From: Anaerolineaceae bacterium
GTDB lineage: Bacteria > Chloroflexota > Anaerolineae > Anaerolineales > Anaerolineaceae
Assembly (NCBI GenBank): GCA_016927865.1
Contig: JAFGLU010000040.1
Coordinates: forward strand, 1-37,026
Reading direction: 5' to 3'
DNA length: 37,026 nucleotides
The notes under the pieces were generated by a model. The model saw nothing but the letters and a program-made list of their open reading frames with translations. It did not search any database and was not told the origin of the DNA. Position numbers and translations under genes: made by a program. Within the stretch, counting starts at the first letter, position 1; each line of letters opens with the position of its first letter. Positions 30,896 through 37,026 of this stretch are shown piece by piece.

Positions 30896-33800
30896 ATGCC
30901 TCATCCACGGGTGCCGATGAACGCTTGCGACCAATGCGGTTTTGAAAATCCTCCTCAAATGCGCTTTTGCGGCAAGTGCGGCGCGCGCCTGCCCGAAGAA
31001 TCCGCGTCCGAGCACAGCACCCCGGCCGAGTACCTGGGGGTGATGATGGGCGCCGACCTGATGGATCGCTTCCGCAAGGCCGGGGTGGAAGCACGCGGCC
31101 AGCGGCGCAGCGTGACCATCTTGTTCGTCGACCTGACCGGGTACACGCAGCTATCCGAATCCCTGGGGGACGAGGACCTTTACGAGCTGGTGCAGCGCTT
31201 CATCCGCATGTTGGTCGAGACCGTCCACCGCTACGAAGGCATGGTCGATAAGCTCACTGGCGACGGCCTGATGGCCCTGTTCGGCGCGCCGATAGCTTAC
31301 GAAAACAACGCTGAGCGCGCCTTGCGCTGCGCCCAGGATATGCAAGAAGGCGTGGAAAAATTGAGCCGCTCCTTCCCTGCGCTCAAAGATGAGCACCTGC
31401 AAGTGCACATCGGCCTGAACTCGGGCTCGGTCATTGTGGGCGGGGTGGGCGCCGACACATTGATGAACTACACCGCCATTGGCGATTCGGTCAACCTGGC
31501 TCGCCGCCTGGAAGAAATTGCCTGCGCGGGCTGCGTGCTGGTCAGTGAGAGCGTGCAGCGCCAGACCTACCGCCTGTTTGATTTTGAAGCCCTGCCGCCG
31601 GTGGCCTTGAAGGGCATGAGCCGCCCGGTGACGGCCTACCAGTTGGTTGGCTCCAAAGACCGCCCCGGCTCGTCCCGCGGCCTGGAAGGGCTGCATGCCC
31701 CGATGGTGGGCCGCGAAACCGAGCTGTCGCGCATGCGCGCGGTGATCGACCGGCTGGCGGGCCAGCGCGTGGGCAGCCTGGTGCTGGTGGTGGGCGAAGG
31801 CGGCATGGGTAAGACCCGCCTGGTTTCCGAGGCGCGCAGCCACGTGCCTCAGGATGATATCCGCGTCATTGTTGGTCAGAGCCTGACCTACCGCAAGGCC
31901 ATCGCTTACTGGATTTTCCAGGATGTGCTGCGCCAATTGCTGTCCGCGCCTGTCGATTTGCCCGCTGTGGATTTGCGCGTTCGCCTGACGGCTTATTTGA
32001 AGGACTTGCTGCCGGGCTGGATTGCGGAAACGCAGCCTTATCTCGAAGCCTTGTTTGGCCTGGAGCCGGAAGGAGATGCCGCCGACCGCATCCAGTACCT
32101 GGATGCAGGGCAGCTGCGCCAGCGCATCTTCATGGCCCTGCGCGACGTGCTGGTGGCCGAGGCGCGTCGCAAATCCCTGCTGCTCATCCTGGAAGACCTG
32201 CACTGGGCCGATGATTCGTCGCTCGATTTGCTGCTCTTCTTGATGGAAAGTGTGCGCACCGAAGCGCTGGTTATTTGCGCGCTCTCGCGGCCCTTTGAGG
32301 GCGGGGCGGTGGCCAGCATTGTGGAACGTGCCCGCCAGCGTTTGGCCACGCGCTTCGTGCATGTCCAGTTGGACGCGCTGGAACCCGATCAATCTCGGCA
32401 GTTGTTGCATTCCCTGCTCTCCATTCCCGATTTACCCGACAGCCTGGGCGAGCAAATTGTCCGCCGCGCCGCGGGTATGCCGTTCTACCTGGAAGAAATT
32501 TTGCGTAGCCTGATTGAAAGCGGTGTGATCCACCACACGGTGGACGGCTGGCGCCTGACGCCAGGCGCGGAAACGACCCGCATCGGCGTGCCCGAGAGCG
32601 TGCAAAGCCTGATCCTGACTCGCTTTGACCGCCTGGACCCTTACCCGCGCCGCATTTTGCAGAGCGCGGCGGTCATTGGCGACCGTTTTCGCCTGGCGGT
32701 GCTGCGCATCGTCCTGGCGGATATGCCCTCGGGAGCGCTTTCGGAGGGGCTCACCTTCCTGGCCGACCGCGAATTTCTCACCCCGGATATGTCGGGGCCG
32801 GAAGTGATGTACAACTTCCGCCATGCCCTGGTCTCGGATGCTATTTACAGCACCCTGCTGCTGCGCGACCGCGCTGACCTGCACGGGCGAGTGGGGTTGG
32901 CCATCGAGGCGCTCTATCCCAACCGCCTGGAGGGGCAGGTGGAAGTGCTGGCGGGGCATTTCCTGCGCAGTTCCATGCTCGATCGGGCTTTGCGCTACCT
33001 GATCCTTTCGGGCTTGAAGGCCTCGGCGGCTTTTGCCAACGATCAGGCGCTGCACCACTTTCAGCAGGCGCAAGAGATTCTGGGCAAAGTGGAGCACACC
33101 CCCGAGCAGGCCGTGCAGGTGGAAATTGGCCTGGGCGATGCGCAGGTGACGGCGGGTGAATACGCCGCCGCGATGGAGCATTACCAGGCTGTTATGGAGC
33201 GCAGCGACATTTCGGGCCGCCTGCGCGCTCGTCTGGTGCGCAAGGCAGCGGTGGCGCTGGAGCGGCAGGGAAGCTATGCCGAGGCCGTTCAACGCCTGCA
33301 GCAAGCCGTTTGCGAGCCGGATATGGACCCGGTGGAGCATGGCCGGGTGCTGAATGACCTGGGATGGATCGATTTCCGGCGCGGCAACCTGGACGACGCG
33401 GAAGGCTTCTTCAAACAGGCCTTGGAACTGGCGGAACCGGCCGCCCAATACGATGTGATCGCGTCGATCTATAACCGCCTGGGGGGAATTTACTTCCAGC
33501 GCGACCAGGTGGAGCGCGCCAAGGAATATGTCCAGCGCAGCCTGGCCTTGCGCGAGCGCATTGGCGATGTGGTGGCGGTGGCCCGCACTTACAATAATCT
33601 AGGCCTGCTGGCCTGGAAACAAGGCGATTGGGACGCGGCCCAGGAGAACTTCCAGCGCAGTTTCAAGCTGCAATCCAACCTGGGCGACGTGGAAGGAATG
33701 ATCGAGCTGCGCTCGAACATGGGCCTGCTGGAGATTGACCGCGGCAGCTTGCTGGCGGCGCGCAGCTACTTGCAGGATGCCCTGGCTTCGGCCCAACAGA

Positions 33801-34339
33801 TCGGGCACACCTACCAGGTGGGGTTGGCTTACTTGCATCTTGTGCTATTGAATCAAGCGGAAGGCGACTGGAGCACCCTGCTGGATAACGCCAACCTGGG
33901 GCTAGAGGCCTTCCAGAGCATTGGCGTGCAGGAGCACCTGGTGGAATTGTGGGCCATCATGGGGCTGGCCTGGCTGGGGTTGAACCAGCAGGAGCAGGCT
34001 GTGGAATGCGCACAGAAGGCCCGTCTGGGCTACCAGGTGCTGGGCGGCGATTCGTCGGGACGGGTGGAGGATTATGCCCGCCTGCTGCAATTGGATGGCG
34101 AGATAGCTGTGCGGAGGGGCGACCTGGAGTCGGCGGCGCGCAGCTTCCGCGAGTGCGCGGAGCGCTTTGGCGAGGTGGCCGACCCGGCCAAACGCGGGCG
34201 GGCGCTGCTCAGCCTGGCGGAAGTAGAGACGCGGCGCGGAGATGGTGACAAAGCGGCGGCATTGGTAGAACAGGCCCGCGCGGCGCTGGGCAGAGCCATG
34301 ACTCCCGCCGACGAAGCCCGGCTGAAAGCTTGCTGCTAA
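30896..34339 (+). CDS. Zinc ribbon-class III adenylate cyclase-ATPase-TPR protein
   Basis: A 1147-residue cytosolic signalling protein. In order it has a zinc ribbon (CDQC at 11-14, CGKC at 25-28) and a class III cyclase domain (about 70-240) with ILFVDLTGYT, KLTGDGLMALFG and AIGDSVNLARRLEEIA. The metal aspartates and the Asn/Arg pair are present, so it is probably active. A P-loop ATPase follows (about 265-560), with Walker A GEGGMGKTRL near 300 and Walker B LLLILEDLHWADD near 430. TPR repeats run from about 700 to the end. The architecture is common in multi-domain cyclases of the STAND type. No RBS is obvious at 30896 or at the in-frame ATG 30917. The upstream 30702-30895 holds no clear promoter. 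Confidence 0.9.
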   Translation: MPHPRVPMNACDQCGFENPPQMRFCGKCGARLPEESASEHSTPAEYLGVMMGADLMDRFRKAGVEARGQRRSVTILFVDLTGYTQLSESLGDEDLYELVQRFIRMLVETVHRYEGMVDKLTGDGLMALFGAPIAYENNAERALRCAQDMQEGVEKLSRSFPALKDEHLQVHIGLNSGSVIVGGVGADTLMNYTAIGDSVNLARRLEEIACAGCVLVSESVQRQTYRLFDFEALPPVALKGMSRPVTAYQLVGSKDRPGSSRGLEGLHAPMVGRETELSRMRAVIDRLAGQRVGSLVLVVGEGGMGKTRLVSEARSHVPQDDIRVIVGQSLTYRKAIAYWIFQDVLRQLLSAPVDLPAVDLRVRLTAYLKDLLPGWIAETQPYLEALFGLEPEGDAADRIQYLDAGQLRQRIFMALRDVLVAEARRKSLLLILEDLHWADDSSLDLLLFLMESVRTEALVICALSRPFEGGAVASIVERARQRLATRFVHVQLDALEPDQSRQLLHSLLSIPDLPDSLGEQIVRRAAGMPFYLEEILRSLIESGVIHHTVDGWRLTPGAETTRIGVPESVQSLILTRFDRLDPYPRRILQSAAVIGDRFRLAVLRIVLADMPSGALSEGLTFLADREFLTPDMSGPEVMYNFRHALVSDAIYSTLLLRDRADLHGRVGLAIEALYPNRLEGQVEVLAGHFLRSSMLDRALRYLILSGLKASAAFANDQALHHFQQAQEILGKVEHTPEQAVQVEIGLGDAQVTAGEYAAAMEHYQAVMERSDISGRLRARLVRKAAVALERQGSYAEAVQRLQQAVCEPDMDPVEHGRVLNDLGWIDFRRGNLDDAEGFFKQALELAEPAAQYDVIASIYNRLGGIYFQRDQVERAKEYVQRSLALRERIGDVVAVARTYNNLGLLAWKQGDWDAAQENFQRSFKLQSNLGDVEGMIELRSNMGLLEIDRGSLLAARSYLQDALASAQQIGHTYQVGLAYLHLVLLNQAEGDWSTLLDNANLGLEAFQSIGVQEHLVELWAIMGLAWLGLNQQEQAVECAQKARLGYQVLGGDSSGRVEDYARLLQLDGEIAVRRGDLESAARSFRECAERFGEVADPAKRGRALLSLAEVETRRGDGDKAAALVEQARAALGRAMTPADEARLKACC

Positions 34340-34631
34340 GCTGCGCGGCCTTCAAGGGTCAGCCTGAGGGTTCTATCTGAGCGCCCAGGCAGCCCTTGCG
34401 GCGGTAACGGCTCTCTTTCGAATTTGCGAATAGGTTATTAGAATTGGCCAGGTGACTTTTGTGCCCAAATCGTATTATCTTGCCAATTCCCGGTGGGCTT
34501 GCGTAACTCAAGTCTCTAAATATGGTTATAGAAGGAAACATAGATTTTACATTACTACTCAGCCAGAGGTGGAAGATGCAGGAACTTTCCCCACCCTCTG
34601 AGCAATTAGGATTTTACCGAGGAGTTTGTTG

Positions 34632-36155
34632 ATGGGTTCTCAAATCCAATTTACCGATGTTACTTTGAGAGATGGCCAGCAGAGCCTTGCGGCCACACGC
34701 ATGACCACCTCTATGGGTTTGCGAGTGCTTGAGTTGACCCGGAATGCGGGCTTTTCGACGATGGAATTGTGGGGCGGCGCCATTTTGGATAGCTGTCTGC
34801 GGTTTACCCAAGAAGACCCCTGGGAACGGCTGGACAGCTTCCGCGAAGTATTAGACGGGAAATCGTCTATCCAGGCGCTGGTGCGAGGGCAAAACCTGTT
34901 TGGTTACCAGCCCTATGCGGATGACCTCGTGCTGGCGTTTATCCGCGAGGCGATCCAATCCGGAATTGGGGTGGTGCGCATTTTTGACGCGATGAATGAT
35001 TTTCGAAACCTGCAACCGGCGTTGTTGGCCGGAAAAGCCTATGGAGGCAAGGTGGAGGCTGCGCTGGTCTACACCGTCAGCCCGGTGCATACAACCCAGT
35101 ACTTTGTCGATTATGCGCTGAAGCTTCAAGAAGAAGGCGCCGACCAGATTGTGATCAAGGATATGGCGGGCATCCTGTATCCGTTTGAAGCCATTGAGCT
35201 GATGCGGGGCTTGAAAGAGAAGCTGACCGTGCCGCTGGCGCTGCACAGTCACTCCACGACCGGGGTTTCGCTATTAAATGGTGTGATTGGCATGATGGCG
35301 GGGGTTGACTCGGTAGACACAGCCATCACGCCGTTTGCAGGTGGGTCTTCTCTGCCGCCGGTTGAACTGTTGATCGTGTTTGCGGAAGAATTGGGTATCG
35401 AACACCATCTGGATAAGAAAGTATTGCTGCAAGCACAGGCTGTATTGTTCGAGGTGGCGGAACAATTGAAGGAGTACAACCCCTATCATGGCCGGTACTA
35501 TCGCCCCATTCGCTTTGAGGATGTGGATCGCAAGCAGGTGCAAGCTGTTTTGAAGCACCTGGCTGGCGGAAGCAGGGAAGATGTGGAGCGGGCGCTGGCT
35601 GTTTCGCGAACGATGTTGGCGGACCTGGGTTACCCCGCCTATGACGACCGGATTTTTAAGTCGCAGATACCGGGCGGAATGCTGACAAACCTGTATGATC
35701 AACTCAAACAGATTGGCCAGCCTGCCGAGATGATCGACGATGTGATGAAAGAAATCCCGGCTGTCCGTGCGGATGTGGGGTACGTTCCATTGGTCACGCC
35801 CACCAGCCAGATTGTCGGCGCCCAGGCGGCTTATAATGTCATGTTGGGCCGGCGCTATGAAATGGTGTCGGAAGAATTTAAGATGATCTTGCGGGGTGAG
35901 TTTGGGCGCACACCGGCGGACCCGAACCCTGAAATCCTCGAAAAGGTGCTTGGCTCAGACGAACCCCGCGTGAAATATCGCGCGGCCTCGTACCTCAAGC
36001 CGGTTTTAGAAGACCCTATTGATCTGCCTTTCATTCAATCCAGGCGGGATTTGCTGCTGTACTTGATGTTCGCCCATACGGCGGAAAAATTCCTGAAGGC
36101 GAACAGAAATTGGGCTCCTGAGCCAGTATTCGAAGATGAAGTGATTTGCTTTTAG
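34632..36155 (+). CDS. Biotin-dependent carboxyltransferase subunit (PycB/OadA/5S type)
   Basis: A 507-residue carboxyltransferase that moves CO2 between carboxybiotin and pyruvate/oxaloacetate. The TIM barrel begins with DVTLRDGQQSLAATRM; the carboxylated lysine lies in IKDMAGILYPFEA and the metal ligands in LHSHSTTG. The C-terminal conserved domain (GRYYRPIRFEDV onward) is present, but there is no biotinyl domain and no MKM motif. That is the size of transcarboxylase 5S or separate PycB. The biotin carrier and carboxylase partners are not in the window. The start ATG 34632 follows GAGGAG. The 34340-34631 spacer holds an 8-bp inverted repeat (34441-34448, 34482-34489) and a hairpin near 34565-34599. 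Confidence 0.88.
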   Translation: MGSQIQFTDVTLRDGQQSLAATRMTTSMGLRVLELTRNAGFSTMELWGGAILDSCLRFTQEDPWERLDSFREVLDGKSSIQALVRGQNLFGYQPYADDLVLAFIREAIQSGIGVVRIFDAMNDFRNLQPALLAGKAYGGKVEAALVYTVSPVHTTQYFVDYALKLQEEGADQIVIKDMAGILYPFEAIELMRGLKEKLTVPLALHSHSTTGVSLLNGVIGMMAGVDSVDTAITPFAGGSSLPPVELLIVFAEELGIEHHLDKKVLLQAQAVLFEVAEQLKEYNPYHGRYYRPIRFEDVDRKQVQAVLKHLAGGSREDVERALAVSRTMLADLGYPAYDDRIFKSQIPGGMLTNLYDQLKQIGQPAEMIDDVMKEIPAVRADVGYVPLVTPTSQIVGAQAAYNVMLGRRYEMVSEEFKMILRGEFGRTPADPNPEILEKVLGSDEPRVKYRAASYLKPVLEDPIDLPFIQSRRDLLLYLMFAHTAEKFLKANRNWAPEPVFEDEVICF

Positions 36156-36174
36156 GGTGTCTCTGGAGACTGTA

Positions 36175-36513
36175 ATGACACATGACGAAACCCCAACCGT
36201 CTGGTCTTCTGGCCAGGGTGATTTGCGCAAGAAGCCTGTTGCCGCGGCCCCGGCGAAATCCCTGTCGGCCCGAGAGCAGACGATCTACCTGCACCGCGAC
36301 TCGAAGGGCCGGGGCGGGAAATCGGTCAGCTTGATCAAAGGGTTGGTGCTAACCGAAGCCGATATGACGGTCCTGGCGAAGCAGCTCAAGCAGGCCTGCG
36401 GCAGCGGCGGCACGGTGAAAGACGGTGTGATTGAGATTCAGGGCGATCACCGCGAGCGGATTGCTGAGGTGTTGAAAAAGCTGGGCTACAAGGTGAAATT
36501 GGCAGGTGGATGA
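36175..36513 (+). CDS. yciH: SUI1/YciH family translation initiation factor-like protein
   Basis: A 112-residue eIF1/SUI1-family protein. The first 35 residues are a flexible tail. The rest has the SUI1 fold pattern: IYLHRDSKGRGGKSVSLIKGL, then LKQACGSGGTVKDGVIEIQGDHRE and KLGYKVKLAGG. Bacterial YciH proteins are thought to affect start-site fidelity on the 30S subunit, which is of note here because leaderless starts look common. The ATG 36175 is chosen for GGAG upstream; a GTG six codons earlier is possible. It lies 19 bases after the carboxyltransferase gene, so co-transcription is likely. Confidence 0.9.
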   Translation: MTHDETPTVWSSGQGDLRKKPVAAAPAKSLSAREQTIYLHRDSKGRGGKSVSLIKGLVLTEADMTVLAKQLKQACGSGGTVKDGVIEIQGDHRERIAEVLKKLGYKVKLAGG

Positions 36514-36545
36514 GGTTACGAGTAACCGAATTTCCTTTAAAAATA

Positions 36546-36567
36546 ACCCCTTCCCAGGGGTCTTTTT
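36546..36567 (+). terminator. Intrinsic terminator after yciH
   Basis: Stem ACCCC/GGGGT (36546-36550 with 36557-36561) and TCTTTTTG. A competing 11-bp pairing (36548-36558 with 36585-36595) also exists. A small hairpin GGTTA/TAACC lies just after the stop codon, at about 36514-36527. Confidence 0.65.
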
Positions 36568-36664
36568 GTGATGGGGGCGACGATCCTGGGAAGGGCTCAA
36601 AACTGTAACCAAAAATTTTCACAAATCTGATAATGGACCGGCAACGAAGTGGTACAATTGTTCT

Positions 36665-37026
36665 ATGAGGATCCATCGGGGCTACAAGACCAAGTTAGAC
36701 CTGACAGAACAACAGCGACAAACGTGTATTCGTCATGCCGGAGCAGCACGCTATGCATATAACTTTGGACTAGCCCGCAAGCTCGAAGCCTACCGATCGG
36801 GACAGAAAGTCCCCACAGCCATTGACCTGCACCGGGAACTGAATGCGCTCAAGAAAAGCGAACTGGCCTGGATGTACGAGGTGTCCAAGTGCGCGGGTCA
36901 AGAAGCCCTGCGAGACCTGGATCGAGGATGCAAGAACTATTTCCGCGGATTGGACGAGAACAAGGCGGGCAAGAAGACCAAGGTCGGCTACCCGCGCTTC
37001 AAATCCCGGAAGAAAGGCATCGGCAG
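36665..37026 (+). CDS. tnpB: TnpB-like RNA-guided nuclease of IS200/IS605 family, 3' end beyond window
   Basis: The first 120 residues of a TnpB/OrfB (IS1341/IS605-type) protein. Recognisable are the N-terminal YKTKLDLTEQQ, RYAYNFGLARKLEAY, the ELNALKKSELAWMYEVSK region and KVGYPRFKSRKKG, which leads into the beta-barrel/WED part. The RuvC and zinc-finger parts lie past position 37026. No tnpA is seen upstream. The -10-like TACAAT at 36653-36658 lies six bases before the ATG and there is no RBS, again suggesting leaderless expression. The right end, where the guide RNA would be encoded, is not visible. Confidence 0.9.
   Translation, partial: MRIHRGYKTKLDLTEQQRQTCIRHAGAARYAYNFGLARKLEAYRSGQKVPTAIDLHRELNALKKSELAWMYEVSKCAGQEALRDLDRGCKNYFRGLDENKAGKKTKVGYPRFKSRKKGIG

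Overview
The window looks like chromosome from a moderately GC-rich bacterium, most likely a Chloroflexota of the Anaerolineae type. That is inferred from three things: an alpha-aminoadipate (LysX-type) lysine cluster next to arginine genes, a group 4 [NiFe] hydrogenase operon, and frequent promoters placed directly on start codons (leaderless transcription). No rRNA, tRNA or CRISPR array was seen.

Layout. 1-1250: 5' part of argG (minus strand) behind a promoter, a short Arg-rich leader ORF and a terminator, which together look like an attenuator. 1281-1417: a 125-137 bp MITE-like inverted repeat. 1429-6373: a tight five-gene minus-strand operon (MOSC protein, lipoprotein alpha/beta hydrolase, DUF2804, 7TM-PAS-GGDEF diguanylate cyclase, HEAT protein). 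6428-8602: an MFS exporter and a cytidylate-kinase-like protein with a hairpin-bearing leader. 8698-11113: an amidohydrolase and an M24 peptidase (minus). 11293-12896: a PIG-L deacetylase converging on surE with overlapping stop codons.

13021-18795: the lysine alpha-aminoadipate operon (homocitrate synthase with a fused RAM domain, homoaconitase large and small subunits, homoisocitrate dehydrogenase, LysX). It is preceded by a promoter, a Lys/Arg-rich leader ORF and a terminator arranged like the argG leader. Composite dispersed repeats fill both spacers around the homoaconitase large-subunit gene. 18870-19922: a Gfo/Idh/MocA oxidoreductase. 20091-21868: an alpha/beta hydrolase and a CDF transporter with a manganese-type N-D-D-D site (minus).

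21869-22318: a large divergent intergenic region with two long palindromes, a good promoter and repeated GATACC motifs. 22319-30701: an eleven-gene membrane-bound group 4 [NiFe] hydrogenase operon. It has NuoJ-, K-, L-, M-, A-, B-, C-, D-, H- and I-like subunits plus a maturation protease, and no NADH module. It should couple ferredoxin-linked H2 chemistry to ion translocation. 30896-34339: a large zinc ribbon-adenylate cyclase-ATPase-TPR signalling protein. 34632-36513: a biotin-dependent carboxyltransferase subunit and a SUI1/YciH translation factor. 36665-37026: the start of a TnpB gene running off the edge.

The main themes are amino-acid biosynthesis apparently controlled by leader-peptide attenuation, an energy-conserving hydrogenase, and several families of intergenic palindromes. 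Some of these palindromes supply the stop codons of neighbouring genes.
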